Positions 44,398 to 53,098 of a stretch of 64,000 nucleotides of DNA are shown one piece after another. Positions within the stretch are counted from its first letter, which is position 1, and each line of letters begins with the position of its first letter. Below the pieces are notes generated by a model. The model made no database searches. It worked only from the letters and a program-made list of their open reading frames with translations, and was not told the DNA's origin. Source of the stretch: Mycobacterium barrassiae (lineage in GTDB: Bacteria; Actinomycetota; Actinomycetes; Mycobacteriales; Mycobacteriaceae); contig NZ_JACKUK010000029.1 of NCBI RefSeq assembly GCF_025822765.1, positions 329,412-393,411 on the forward strand, read 5' to 3'. The position numbers and the translations under genes were made by a program.

Positions 44398-44414
44398 AGG
44401 GCCGAAAGGCCCTA
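44398..44414 (-). promoter_or_regulatory. DosR (DevR)-like box
   Basis: Read on the minus strand this is TAGGGCCTTTCGGCCCT. The core GGGCCTTTCGGCCCT differs by one base from the DosR-box form GGGACTTTCGGCCCT that I recall from M. tuberculosis. It sits 62 bases upstream of the HPF/DATIN-like gene, a plausible activator position. Confidence 0.55.
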
Positions 44415-44486
44415 CACGGACCACAGAGCCTCGACAAAAGTTGGGCCAGAATCGATGCGGACGCGAGTTAGCTATAGGAGGCTCGA

Positions 44487-44840
44487 TTGAGCGACTACGA
44501 AGTGAAGATGATTGTGTTGTCGACCGACGACCTGGATGAGTCGATCCGGTTCTACAGCGAGACCCTCGGGATGCCACTGAAGTTCCGCGACGGCACCCAC
44601 TTCGCAGCCCTCGACGGTGGACCCGTCACGCTGGCGCTGGCGACCGCAGTGGACCACCCCATCCACGGTCAAGTGGTGGTCGGCGTCAAGACCGCCGACG
44701 TCGACGCCGCCGCGAAAGCCATTGAGGCCAGCGGTGGCGGCATCGTCAAAGGTCCGTACGACGACGCACACGAACGCCGCGCCGTGGTCTACGACAACAA
44801 GGGCAACGGATTGGTGTTCTACAGCCCGCTGGCGCGGTAA
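44487..44840 (+). CDS. VOC (glyoxalase/bleomycin resistance-like) protein
   Basis: A 117-residue single-module vicinal oxygen chelate protein. It has a betaalphabetabetabeta layout with DLDESIRFYSETLGMPLKF at residues 15-33 and the C-terminal GPYDDAHERRAVVYDNKGNG with YDNKGNGLVFY. The start is TTG at 44487, supported by a perfect AGGAGG 5 bases upstream. The substrate is unknown. It is convergent with cwsA, 10 bases away. Confidence 0.87.
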   Translation: MSDYEVKMIVLSTDDLDESIRFYSETLGMPLKFRDGTHFAALDGGPVTLALATAVDHPIHGQVVVGVKTADVDAAAKAIEASGGGIVKGPYDDAHERRAVVYDNKGNGLVFYSPLAR

Positions 44841-44850
44841 GCGCCGAAGG

Positions 44851-45282
44851 TCAGGGCTTGGGCGAAACCTCGACGCTGGGCGCCAGCGGCGACGGGTCCG
44901 GCTGCGTCGAACGGCGCACGATCGAGAACGCCACCGCTCCCCCGGCCAGCACCACTACGCCCAGCGCAGCGAGCAGCAGCGGCCGCTTGCGCCGTCGCGT
45001 GCGCGCCTTCTGCAGCGCCTGCGGGAGGTTTGACACGACCTCCTGCGCGGCAGCCAACTCCTGCGCGATGGTCTCCTGCGCGGCGGCCAGCTCCTCGCTC
45101 AGCTGAGCCTTCAGCCGGCTGCGCCGGTACAGGTCACCGATCCAGTCCGCCGAGGACTGCGCCCCGTCCAGGCTCAGGCCCACAGCCCCGCGCGTGACGT
45201 CGACCGGACCGACCGCCGAGTATTTGAGGCCGCGCGACAAGCGCTGCCCAGGGGTCAATCGAGTCTCGGTCTTCGAAGGCAT
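44851..45282 (-). CDS. cwsA: cell wall synthesis protein CwsA
   Basis: A 143-residue protein in the position of M. tuberculosis Rv0008c (CwsA), reported to interact with Wag31 and CrgA in polar growth and division. The conserved N-terminus RLTPGQRLSRGLKYSAVGPV is followed by an Ala/Gln/Glu-rich coiled-coil with a duplicated EELAAAQE unit (about residues 62-88). After that come a basic RTRRRKR stretch, one transmembrane segment (about 101-122) and a Pro-rich tail. Confidence 0.85.
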   Translation of the reverse strand: MPSKTETRLTPGQRLSRGLKYSAVGPVDVTRGAVGLSLDGAQSSADWIGDLYRRSRLKAQLSEELAAAQETIAQELAAAQEVVSNLPQALQKARTRRRKRPLLLAALGVVVLAGGAVAFSIVRRSTQPDPSPLAPSVEVSPKP

Positions 45283-45389
45283 AACGCACCTCTTTCGCGG
45301 GCTGAAAGGGAATTGCTACCAGACTGCCACCATCGGCAACACAGCGGTGCCCGTTGGGCATCGAACGGGGCGTGGCACACTGGCATGCC

Positions 45390-45917
45390 GTGACGAGCCC
45401 CATTCAGACAGCGACCGCGACGCTGCACACCAACCGCGGCGACATCAAGATCGCCCTCTTCGGAAACCACGCGCCCAAGACCGTCGCCAACTTCGTGGGA
45501 CTGGCACAGGGCACCAAGGACTACAGCACCGGGAACGCCTCGGGCGGATCGTCGGGCCCGTTCTACGACGGCATGATCTTCCACCGGGTGATCGACGGAT
45601 TCATGATCCAGGGCGGCGATCCCGAGGGCACCGGCCGCGGCGGCCCCGGCTACGAGTTCGCCGACGAGTTCCACCCCGAGTTGCAGTTCGACAAGCCCTA
45701 CCTGCTCGCCATGGCGAACCGGGGGCCGGGGACCAACGGCTCGCAGTTCTTCATCACGGTCGGCAAGACGCCGCACCTGAACCGCAAGCACACGATCTTC
45801 GGCGAGGTCGTCGACCCCGAGTCGCAGAAGGTGGTCGATGCGATCGCGTCGACGCCCACCGATCAGCGCGACCGGCCGACCGATCCGGTCGTCGTCGAGT
45901 CGATCACCATCGCCTGA
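45390..45917 (+). CDS. ppiA: peptidyl-prolyl cis-trans isomerase (cyclophilin)
   Basis: A 175-residue cytosolic cyclophilin that isomerises Xaa-Pro bonds. The core has [20 protein letters not shown] with the catalytic Arg at about residue 65, [15 protein letters not shown], and [11 protein letters not shown]. The length matches Rv0009. GTG at 45390 (VTSPIQTAT) is chosen as the point where similarity begins; a TTG at 45354 is possible but adds unlikely residues. It is divergent from cwsA. Confidence 0.95.
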   Translation: MTSPIQTATATLHTNRGDIKIALFGNHAPKTVANFVGLAQGTKDYSTGNASGGSSGPFYDGMIFHRVIDGFMIQGGDPEGTGRGGPGYEFADEFHPELQFDKPYLLAMANRGPGTNGSQFFITVGKTPHLNRKHTIFGEVVDPESQKVVDAIASTPTDQRDRPTDPVVVESITIA

Positions 45918-45919
45918 CT

Positions 45920-46336
45920 CTAGGAGCCAGCGAAACCGGCGGCTGTCAGGTCGTCGAGCACACGCAGCGGGTCGGTGCCCAGGTCCCACCGGGTGAAGAC
46001 AAGTAGCCGACCGTCAACCGTGTCGATCTCGAGCAGACGCGTCTTGCGGCCGATCCGGCGGAACTCCGTGATCCGGATCAGCTTGATATCGGGCGGCCGC
46101 AGTTCGGTTTCACGCCACAGTCCGCGGCTGACGAGGGCGTCATTTTTGATTGCCAGCTTCGGCCGCGCTCGCCAGGACAAGATTGCGAACGCAAGTAAGC
46201 CGATTGCGGCAACGCTCACCAAAACGCGCCCCGGAGGGTCTGTGATCAGGGTCACAGCACCTACAGCCAAGATAATTCCACCTATGCCGCATGCCGCGAT
46301 GCCCACAGGGGACGGGCTCCACTCAGTTTGCTGCAT
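45920..46336 (-). CDS. PH-domain-like membrane protein (Rv0010c-like)
   Basis: A 138-residue protein with two N-terminal transmembrane segments (about residues 10-30 and 36-53) and a C-terminal bacterial PH-like domain. The domain contains ALVSRGLWRETELRPPDIK and ends RWDLGTDPLRVLDDLTAAGF. It matches Rv0010c, between ppiA and crgA. The ATG at 46336 starts MQQTEWSP as in the orthologue; the frame is open further but without support. The stops of ppiA and this gene are 2 bases apart. Function unknown. Confidence 0.85.
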   Translation of the reverse strand: MQQTEWSPSPVGIAACGIGGIILAVGAVTLITDPPGRVLVSVAAIGLLAFAILSWRARPKLAIKNDALVSRGLWRETELRPPDIKLIRITEFRRIGRKTRLLEIDTVDGRLLVFTRWDLGTDPLRVLDDLTAAGFAGS

Positions 46337-46491
46337 GGGTTGTGCACATCCTTTTACCGTGGCTAATGAACTTATCCACAAGTGCTATCCCCAATGGGGA
46401 TGAATCACAACGGTGTGATCTGGTGTCCGGGAGGTTGCTAAACGGGTAACGCTCGGCAACCGGGTTGAATCCATACCACTCGTTGTGTCAC

Positions 46492-46755
46492 TCAGCGCCA
46501 GCGCATCGTGAGCAACAGACCGCTGATCATGAAAGCGAACGCGATCGCGTAGTTCCACGGCCCGAGATCGGCCATGAACGGAATGGCGGAGGCCGCCAGT
46601 TGGAACACCAGCAGCCACGCGAGCCCGATCAGCATCAGGCCGATGAAAAACGCCACGAACCACGTGCTCGACGGCCCGGCCTTGACCTTGACCGGGGTCC
46701 GGCTCACCGGGCTGATGGTGAAGTCGTTCTTCTTGCGAACCTTGGACTTGGGCAT
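46492..46755 (-). CDS. crgA: cell division protein CrgA
   Basis: An 87-residue protein with a basic N-terminus ([12 protein letters not shown]) and two transmembrane segments (about residues 30-52 and 62-82). This is the CrgA pattern, including [20 protein letters not shown]. CrgA recruits division and wall-synthesis proteins to the septum in mycobacteria. ATG at 46755 is chosen by homology over the in-frame ATG at 46782. It is divergent from the DUF881 gene, with a tandem repeat between. Confidence 0.94.
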   Translation of the reverse strand: MPKSKVRKKNDFTISPVSRTPVKVKAGPSSTWFVAFFIGLMLIGLAWLLVFQLAASAIPFMADLGPWNYAIAFAFMISGLLLTMRWR

Positions 46756-46802
46756 GGGTACCTTCAGGACAGACGGCGTCACACGGTGCGACGATGTACG
46801 TA

Positions 46803-46835
46803 GCCTATCGCAGGCCTATCGCAGGCCTATCGCAC
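46803..46835. repeat. three tandem 11-bp repeats (operator-like)
   Basis: The unit GCCTATCGCAG occurs three times in tandem (the last copy ends in C) between the divergent crgA and DUF881 genes. The 11-base period matches a DNA helical turn, so it may be a regulator-binding array or a variable-number repeat. Confidence 0.7.
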
Positions 46836-46882
46836 CTCAACCGCACCTCGACCGCAGTCACCGTCCCCCTGGAGACCAGCCA

Positions 46883-47632
46883 ATGGCGCCGACGACCAAG
46901 TCCGCATGGCGCTTCGGCGTGCCGGTGGTCTGCCTGTTGGCCGGACTGCTACTGGCGGCGACGCACGGCGTGTCCGGGGGCGGCGAGATCAGGCGTAGCG
47001 ACGCCCCACGCCTCGTCGACCTCGTCCGTGAGGCCCAGCAATCGGTGGATCGGCTGACCGCCGAGCGCGACGCGCTCGTGACCGCCCTGGACACTCATCA
47101 CGGCGGGACGCCGGGGGCCGATGCCGCCCTGGTGGCGATCACCGAACGGTCGGCCCGTCTCGCCGTCGAGGCCGGCCTCGAGCCGATGCGCGGACCGGGC
47201 CTGGTGGTGACCCTCAACGACGCGCAGCGTGACGCTCAGGGCCGATTTCCCCGCGACGCCTCCCCCGACGACCTTGTCGTGCACCAGCAGGACATCGACG
47301 CCGTGCTGAACGCGCTGTGGAGCGCGGGCGCGGAGGGCATCCAGATGCAGGACCAACGCATCATCGGAACCTCAGCGCCGCGCTGCGTCGGCAACACGCT
47401 CCTGCTCAACGGCCGCACGTACAGCCCGCCGTACGTCATCACCGCGATCGGTGACGCCCCGGCCATGCAGGCCGCGCTGGCCGCCGCTCCCCTGGTGACG
47501 CTCTACCGGCAGTACGTCGTGCGCTTCGGATTGGGCTACAGCGAGGAACCCCGCGCGCAGGTGGAGCTCGTCGGACACTCGGGACCGGTGCGCATGCAGT
47601 ACGCCAAACCGGCGGGACCGGTCGGCTATTAG
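46883..47632 (+). CDS. DUF881 family protein (Rv0012-like)
   Basis: A 249-residue protein with an N-terminal membrane anchor (about residues 10-30), a coiled-coil stretch (RLVDLVREAQQSVDRLTAER) and a C-terminal DUF881 domain (GPGLVVTLNDAQRD to RFGLGYSEEP). ATG at 46883 has GGAG 8 bases upstream; the frame is open upstream but does not look coding. DUF881 proteins next to division genes are thought to be envelope-associated, but no function is established. A palindromic repeat follows its stop. Confidence 0.88.
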   Translation: MAPTTKSAWRFGVPVVCLLAGLLLAATHGVSGGGEIRRSDAPRLVDLVREAQQSVDRLTAERDALVTALDTHHGGTPGADAALVAITERSARLAVEAGLEPMRGPGLVVTLNDAQRDAQGRFPRDASPDDLVVHQQDIDAVLNALWSAGAEGIQMQDQRIIGTSAPRCVGNTLLLNGRTYSPPYVITAIGDAPAMQAALAAAPLVTLYRQYVVRFGLGYSEEPRAQVELVGHSGPVRMQYAKPAGPVGY

Positions 47633-47633
47633 G

Positions 47634-47688
47634 GCGATTTGTGTGCGTTTAGGAGCGGTGAGCGCGCCCGAGTGCACACAAATCGCGG
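47634..47688. repeat. dispersed palindromic repeat, copy 2
   Basis: Perfect 13-base arms GCGATTTGTGTGC (47634-47646) and GCACACAAATCGC (47674-47686), extended by wobble pairs. The sequence is nearly identical to 751-805, including the centre GTTTAGGAGCGGTGAGCGC. It starts one base after a stop codon, as does copy 1. Confidence 0.8.
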
Positions 47689-47704
47689 GCGGTAGCCTGG
47701 TCCG

Positions 47705-48379
47705 ATGCAGGTTCTGGTCGTCGACAACTACGACAGCTTCGTGTTCAACCTGGTCCAGTACCTGGGCCAACTCGGGGTGCACGCTGAAGTCTGGCGCAAC
47801 GACGACGACCGCCTGGCCACCGCCGCCGACATCGACACCGTCGCGGCGAGGTTCGACGGCGTGCTCCTCTCCCCCGGCCCCGGCACCCCCGAGCGGGCCG
47901 GCGCGTCGATCCCACTCGTCAAAGCCTGCGCGGCCGCGAACACACCGCTGCTCGGCGTATGCCTGGGCCACCAGGCCATCGGTGTGGCGTTCGGCGGCAC
48001 CGTCGACCGGGCGCCCGAGCTGCTGCACGGCAAGACCAGCACCGTCTACCACACGAATACCGGTGTGCTGCAAGGTCTTCCGGACCCATTCACGGCGACG
48101 CGCTACCACTCGCTGACCATCCTCCCCGAGACGATGCCCGCCGAACTCGAGGTGACCGCGCGCACCGAGGGCGGCGTCGTCATGGGAGTGCGCCACGTCG
48201 AACTGCCGATCCACGGCGTCCAGTTCCACCCCGAGTCGATCCTGACCGAAGGCGGCCACCGGATGCTGGCGAACTGGCTGGGCTACTGCGGTGCCGCGCC
48301 CGACGAGGCGCTGGTGCGTCAGCTGGAGGACGAAGTGGCCGGGGCGGTCGCCGCCGCTACGACGCGAAGCTCAGCGTAA
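47705..48379 (+). CDS. pabA: glutamine amidotransferase, anthranilate/aminodeoxychorismate synthase component II
   Basis: A 224-residue class I glutamine amidotransferase that supplies ammonia for p-aminobenzoate or anthranilate synthesis. The catalytic triad is visible: Cys in GVCLGHQAIG, and His and Glu in VQFHPESIL. The N-terminus VLVVDNYDSFVFNLVQYLG is typical. It corresponds to Rv0013, named trpG or pabA; sequence alone cannot separate the two roles. It is convergent with pknB and overlaps it by 23 bases. Confidence 0.92.
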   Translation: MQVLVVDNYDSFVFNLVQYLGQLGVHAEVWRNDDDRLATAADIDTVAARFDGVLLSPGPGTPERAGASIPLVKACAAANTPLLGVCLGHQAIGVAFGGTVDRAPELLHGKTSTVYHTNTGVLQGLPDPFTATRYHSLTILPETMPAELEVTARTEGGVVMGVRHVELPIHGVQFHPESILTEGGHRMLANWLGYCGAAPDEALVRQLEDEVAGAVAAATTRSSA

Positions 48380-50231
48380 TCCGGCTGTCGAAGTTCACCC
48401 CGCTGCCCGGAGACGGACTCTGGGTCACCACGGCATTGGTGCGCTGACCGCTGTTCTGCACGTCGGCAGCCCGGTCGAGTACGCCGGTCCAGCCCAGCGC
48501 CCGCAGCCGCGGCTCGGCATCGGTCCAGAACATGCCGCGCACGTCGGGCATGACGAACTGGTTGCCCCGCGACACCTGCAGCTGAATCACCGTGTCGACC
48601 GGAACCGTCTGCCCCGCAGGTGGATTGGTGCCGACCAACTGGCCGGCCGGACTGGTGTCGTCGACCTCGACCGGGACGGTCTTGGTGAAGCCCGACGCGG
48701 TCAGGATCTGCACGGCGCTGTCCTGCGACTGACCCTTCACGTCAGGGACCGGACGGGTCTCCGGGCCCGCCCCGAGCACGATGGTGATTTCGTTGGTGAT
48801 CGCCGACGTCTGATTGACCGGCGGGTTCGTGCCGAGAACCTTGTCCTTCATCTCAGGCGTCGACGGTGACGATGAGGGCCTGAAATTCACGAAGCCCGCA
48901 TCGGTGAGCTTCTCGACCGCCTCGTCGTAGCTGAGGCTCCTGACGTCGGGAATCTCGCGCTGCTCGGGGCCGGTGGACACGTTGATGGTGATCTCGTCGC
49001 CGGCGTCCACCGACGCGTTGGCGGCCGGATCGGTGCTGATCACATGGTCGGGCGCGACGTTGGAATCCGGCTTCTGCTGGGTGCGGGTCCGGAATCCGCG
49101 ATTCTGGAGTTCGGCGATCGCGTCCGCCGACGCCTGACCGCTCACATCCGGCACCTGGACGTCGCGGGTGGTGCCGCCGAACATGTTGATCGCCAGCGTC
49201 ACCACCACCGTCAGCACGGCCAGCACCGCGACCGCGATGAGCCACCGGGTGACCGAGCCGCGGCGTTCCCGTTCGTAGTACTGGGGCTGCGCCCGCACGA
49301 CGGGATCGATGCGCTCGGTCCGGTGATCGCTCGGCGGCGCCGACAGCAGCGAGCTGCGCTCGGCGTCGGTGAACACCTTCGGCGCATCGGGCTTCTCGCC
49401 GCTGTGCACCTTCACCAGATCGGCGCGCATCTCCGCCGCGGTCTGATACCGGTTGTCGGGGTTCTTGGCCAGCGCCTTGAGCACGACGGCGTCCAGCTCG
49501 GGGGCGATGCCCTCCTGGCGCCGTGACGGCGGTTCCGGATCTTCGCGGACGTGTTGATACGCCACTGCCACCGGCGAATCGCCGACGAAAGGTGGCTCGC
49601 CAGTGAGGATTTCGTATAGCACGCAACCCAGCGAGTACACATCCGACCGCGCGTCGACCTTCTCGCCGCGCGCCTGCTCGGGGGACAGGTACTGCGCGGT
49701 GCCGATCACCGCAGCGGTCTGGGTGACGCTGTTTGCGTCGGCCAGCGCCCGCGCGATGCCGAAGTCCATCACCTTCACCGCGCCGGTCTCGCTGATCATG
49801 ATGTTGGCCGGTTTGACGTCGCGGTGAATGATCCCGTGCTGGTGGCTGAAGTTCAGCGCCTGGCACGCGTCGGCGATGACCTCGATGGCCCGGCGCGGTT
49901 CCATCGGCCCCTCGGTGTGCACGATGTCGCGCAGGGTGACGCCGTCGACGTACTCCATCACGATGTAGGGCAGCGGCCCGTTGGGCGTCTCGGCCTCACC
50001 GGTGTCGTAGACGGCGACGATCGCGGGGTGGTTCAGGGCCGCGGCGTTCTGGGCTTCCCGGCGGAAGCGCAGGTAGAAACTTGGGTCGCGGGCCAGATCC
50101 GCACGCAGCACCTTGACGGCCACGTCGCGGTGCAGCCGCTGATCGCGCGCCAAATGGACCTCGGACATACCGCCGAAGCCCAGGATCTCGCCGAGTTCGT
50201 ACCGGTCGGACAGGTGTTGCGGGGTGGTCAT
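48357..50231 (-). CDS. pknB: serine/threonine protein kinase PknB
   Basis: A 624-residue transmembrane kinase. The kinase domain (residues 11-275) has the glycine loop GFGGMS, the catalytic Lys40 (VAVKVL), HRDVKPANI and DFG. The activation-loop threonines are in [12 protein letters not shown] juxtamembrane region, one membrane helix (about 333-353) and four extracellular PASTA domains follow; these bind muropeptides or lipid II. It phosphorylates CwlM and the MurJ pseudokinase in relatives. The ATG at 50231 overlaps the pknA stop by ATGA; upstream in-frame codons lie inside pknA. Confidence 0.97.
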   Translation of the reverse strand: MTTPQHLSDRYELGEILGFGGMSEVHLARDQRLHRDVAVKVLRADLARDPSFYLRFRREAQNAAALNHPAIVAVYDTGEAETPNGPLPYIVMEYVDGVTLRDIVHTEGPMEPRRAIEVIADACQALNFSHQHGIIHRDVKPANIMISETGAVKVMDFGIARALADANSVTQTAAVIGTAQYLSPEQARGEKVDARSDVYSLGCVLYEILTGEPPFVGDSPVAVAYQHVREDPEPPSRRQEGIAPELDAVVLKALAKNPDNRYQTAAEMRADLVKVHSGEKPDAPKVFTDAERSSLLSAPPSDHRTERIDPVVRAQPQYYERERRGSVTRWLIAVAVLAVLTVVVTLAINMFGGTTRDVQVPDVSGQASADAIAELQNRGFRTRTQQKPDSNVAPDHVISTDPAANASVDAGDEITINVSTGPEQREIPDVRSLSYDEAVEKLTDAGFVNFRPSSSPSTPEMKDKVLGTNPPVNQTSAITNEITIVLGAGPETRPVPDVKGQSQDSAVQILTASGFTKTVPVEVDDTSPAGQLVGTNPPAGQTVPVDTVIQLQVSRGNQFVMPDVRGMFWTDAEPRLRALGWTGVLDRAADVQNSGQRTNAVVTQSPSPGSGVNFDSRITLSFAS

Positions 50232-51574
50232 TGTGATGTCTGTTCTGAAGCTGAGAGGCGCTGGGCCTGCCGCTCCGTGGGCGAGGACGTCACCTGCACC
50301 GTTGCCGGGGCCGCCATCGCATGGTGTCGGGTTACCCCGAATTCTGCTCCACCATGACGGATGGCCCCCTGTCCGGTCCAATTCGGCATCGCCGTCGGCG
50401 AGAACGGGGTGGTCTCGGTGATCGTGTTGGTGATGGTCGGCGGTGGTGTCTGCTCCTGCTCCTTACGGTCCTGCGCGTTGAGCACGATGAGGATCGCGAT
50501 GACGATCGCCAGGGCACCGAGCACGCCGGCGGCCCACAGCAGCGCCCGCTGGCCCGACGAGAACGTGCCGCGCGCCGGGGGAGGGGGAGTGCGATGGCTT
50601 CCGGTGGCCGGGCGGGGCCGGGCGACCGGCGCCGGCGCGCGCCCGGTCAGATCTGCGGCGGCTCGCGCCTGGGCTGCCGACGGGACCGCCGCGGGTGTGG
50701 CGCGGCCGAGCGACGGCGCCTGGTTGGGTCGCGGCGGACGTCGGCCCGAACGCACGGCGGCGACCGCGTCGGCGAACAGACCGCCGGAGCGGTAGCGCAT
50801 CCCCGGGTTCTTGACGAGGGTGATCTCGATCAGCTCGCGCACGTTGGGCGGCAGATCGGCGGGCAACGGCGGCGGCGTCTCCTTGATGTGCTTCATCGCC
50901 ACGGTCAGCGCGCCGTCACCGGTGAAGGGCCGCTTGCCGGAAACAGATTCGTAGCCAACAACTCCCAGCGAGTACACGTCGCTGGCGGCCGTCGCGTCAT
51001 GGCCGAGCGCCTGCTCGGGCGCGATGTATTGGGCGGTGCCCATCACCATGCCGGTCTGGGTCACCGGAGCGGCGTCCACCGCCTTGGCGATGCCGAAGTC
51101 GGTCAGCTTCACCTGGCCGGTCGGCGTGATGAGGATGTTGCCCGGTTTGACGTCGCGGTGCACCAGCCCTGCGTCGTGTGCGACCTGGAGGGCGCGGCCC
51201 GTCTGCTCGAGCATGTCGAGCGCGTGGCGCAGCGACAGCCGGCCGGTGCGCTTGAGCACCGAGTTCAGCGGTTCGCCGTTGACGAGTTCCATCACCAGGT
51301 AGGCGGTGCGGCCCTCACCGTCCATGTCGGTTTCGCCGTAGTCGTACACACCGGCGATGCCCGGGTGGTTCAGCATCGCGACGGTGCGCGCCTCGGCGCG
51401 AAAGCGTTCGACGAACTCGGCGTCCTCGGAGTACTCCGCCTTGAGCACCTTGATCGCGACCCGACGCCCGAGGCGGGAGTCGATACCCTCCCAGACCTGG
51501 CCCATGCCGCCGGTGGCGATCAGCCGCTGCAGCCGGTAGCGGCCCGACAGCGTCGCCCCGACGCGCGGGCTCAT
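50228..51574 (-). CDS. pknA: serine/threonine protein kinase PknA
   Basis: A 448-residue transmembrane kinase controlling cell shape and division. The kinase domain (residues 13-275) has the glycine loop ATGGMGQV, catalytic Lys42 (VAIKVL), [12 protein letters not shown], and the activation segment [20 protein letters not shown] Pro/Arg-rich linker leads to one transmembrane helix (about residues 345-368) and a short external tail without PASTA domains. It is coupled to pknB by a 4-base overlap and follows pbpA by 48 bases. Confidence 0.97.
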   Translation of the reverse strand: MSPRVGATLSGRYRLQRLIATGGMGQVWEGIDSRLGRRVAIKVLKAEYSEDAEFVERFRAEARTVAMLNHPGIAGVYDYGETDMDGEGRTAYLVMELVNGEPLNSVLKRTGRLSLRHALDMLEQTGRALQVAHDAGLVHRDVKPGNILITPTGQVKLTDFGIAKAVDAAPVTQTGMVMGTAQYIAPEQALGHDATAASDVYSLGVVGYESVSGKRPFTGDGALTVAMKHIKETPPPLPADLPPNVRELIEITLVKNPGMRYRSGGLFADAVAAVRSGRRPPRPNQAPSLGRATPAAVPSAAQARAAADLTGRAPAPVARPRPATGSHRTPPPPARGTFSSGQRALLWAAGVLGALAIVIAILIVLNAQDRKEQEQTPPPTITNTITETTPFSPTAMPNWTGQGAIRHGGAEFGVTRHHAMAAPATVQVTSSPTERQAQRLSASEQTSQ

Positions 51575-51622
51575 GACTCGCCTCCGGCAAGGTGACTCAC
51601 GTCTCGCCTCCGGTCCGGGCGC

Positions 51623-53098
51623 TCATGTGCCCTCCCTCAGCGCAGCGGCGATCGCAGCACGTCCGATGGGGGCGGCCAGGGCCCCTCCGGTCGCGGACAG
51701 GCGATTGCCCCCGTTTTCGACCAGCACGGCGACGGCAACCTTCGGTGCCTGCGCAGGGGCGAATGCGATATACCAGGCATGCGGTGGAGTGTTGCGCGGA
51801 TCGGTGCCGTGCTCCGCTGTGCCGGTCTTCGAAGCGATCTGCACGCCGGCGATGGCTCCCTTCTGCTGCGTCACCTGCTCAGCGGCGACCATCAGGTCCG
51901 TCAGTGTATCGGCGACCTCGTGCGACACCGCTCGCCGCTCTTCCTGCGGTGCCGTCGTCCCGATACTGGCAAGGTCTGGTCCCTTAAGGCTATCGACCAG
52001 GTAGGGCCGCATCAGCACCCCGTCGTTGGCGATGGTCGCGGCGACCATGGCGTTCTGGAGCGGGGTCACCGCGACGTCCTTCTGGCCGATGCTCGACATG
52101 CCCAGCGCCGCGGCGTCCGCGATGGGTCCGATGGTGGACTCGACCACCTGAAGCGGGATCATCGGGGGAGGGGTGTCCAGGCCGAACGACTGCGCCGTCG
52201 AGCGAAGGGCCTCCTTGCCGGTATCGAGGCCGAGCTGGACGAACGCGGTGTTGCACGAGCGGGCGAACGCCTCGCGCAGGGTGGTCGACGGACCGTTGCC
52301 GCAGGACGAGCCGCCGAAGTTCTCCAGTGTTGCGGTGCTGTCCGGCAACGGGATTCGCGCAGCGGAGGTGAGCTGGGTGTTCACCGTGGCACCGCGCTGC
52401 AGGGCCGCCGCGGTGGTGATGACCTTGAACGTGGACCCGGGCGGGTAGGTCTCGGAGATCGCGCGGTTCAACAGCGGCGAATCGGGATTGTCGCGCAACC
52501 GCTGCCAGGCGGCCGACTGTTCGTCGACGTTGTGCGTGGCCAGCAGGTTGGGGTCGTACGACGGCGACGACACCATCGCGAGGATCTTGCCGGTCGACGG
52601 CTCCAGCGCCACCACCGAGCCCTTGCAGGGGCCGTCGCAGCCGTCCTCCATCGCGTCCCAAGCCGCCTGCTGCACTTGGGGATTGATGGTGGTGTCGACG
52701 TTCCCGCCGCGCGGGTCGCGGCCGGTGAAGAAGTCGGCGAGCCGCCGCCCGAACAGGCGCTGGTCGGAGCCGTTGAGGATGCCGTCCTCGGCGCGTTCCA
52801 GGCCGGTACTGGAGTAGCGCAGCGAGTAGAAGCCGGTGACAGGCGCGTACGTGTACGGATTCGGATATACGCGCAGGAACCGGAATCGCCCGTTGGTCGA
52901 GACGGAGTACGCCAGGAGCTGGCCTCCTGCGGAGATCTGGCCGCGCTGACGCGAGTACTCATCGAGCAGCACCCGCTGGTTGCGGGGGTCGCTGCGCAGC
53001 CCGTCGGCCGTGAAGACCTGGGTGAACGTCGCGTTGGCCAGAAGCAACACGACCAGGGCCATGACGGCGACGGCGATGCGGCGAAGCGAGGCGTTCAT
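51623..53098 (-). CDS. pbpA: penicillin-binding protein PbpA (transpeptidase)
   Basis: A 491-residue class B penicillin-binding protein that cross-links peptidoglycan at the septum. It has one N-terminal membrane anchor (about residues 7-25), a dimerisation region, and a transpeptidase domain. The domain has the SxxK motif in YPPGSTFKVIT, SxN in ARSCNTAF and KTG in IASKTGTAEH. The length equals the M. tuberculosis protein. The ATG overlaps the rodA stop by ATGA; longer in-frame starts lie inside rodA. It pairs with RodA. Confidence 0.96.
   Translation of the reverse strand: MNASLRRIAVAVMALVVLLLANATFTQVFTADGLRSDPRNQRVLLDEYSRQRGQISAGGQLLAYSVSTNGRFRFLRVYPNPYTYAPVTGFYSLRYSSTGLERAEDGILNGSDQRLFGRRLADFFTGRDPRGGNVDTTINPQVQQAAWDAMEDGCDGPCKGSVVALEPSTGKILAMVSSPSYDPNLLATHNVDEQSAAWQRLRDNPDSPLLNRAISETYPPGSTFKVITTAAALQRGATVNTQLTSAARIPLPDSTATLENFGGSSCGNGPSTTLREAFARSCNTAFVQLGLDTGKEALRSTAQSFGLDTPPPMIPLQVVESTIGPIADAAALGMSSIGQKDVAVTPLQNAMVAATIANDGVLMRPYLVDSLKGPDLASIGTTAPQEERRAVSHEVADTLTDLMVAAEQVTQQKGAIAGVQIASKTGTAEHGTDPRNTPPHAWYIAFAPAQAPKVAVAVLVENGGNRLSATGGALAAPIGRAAIAAALREGT

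Noticed and set aside
47643-48116. A frame starting in palindrome copy 2 and running through pabA
   Set aside because: It is out of frame with the clear glutamine amidotransferase gene.
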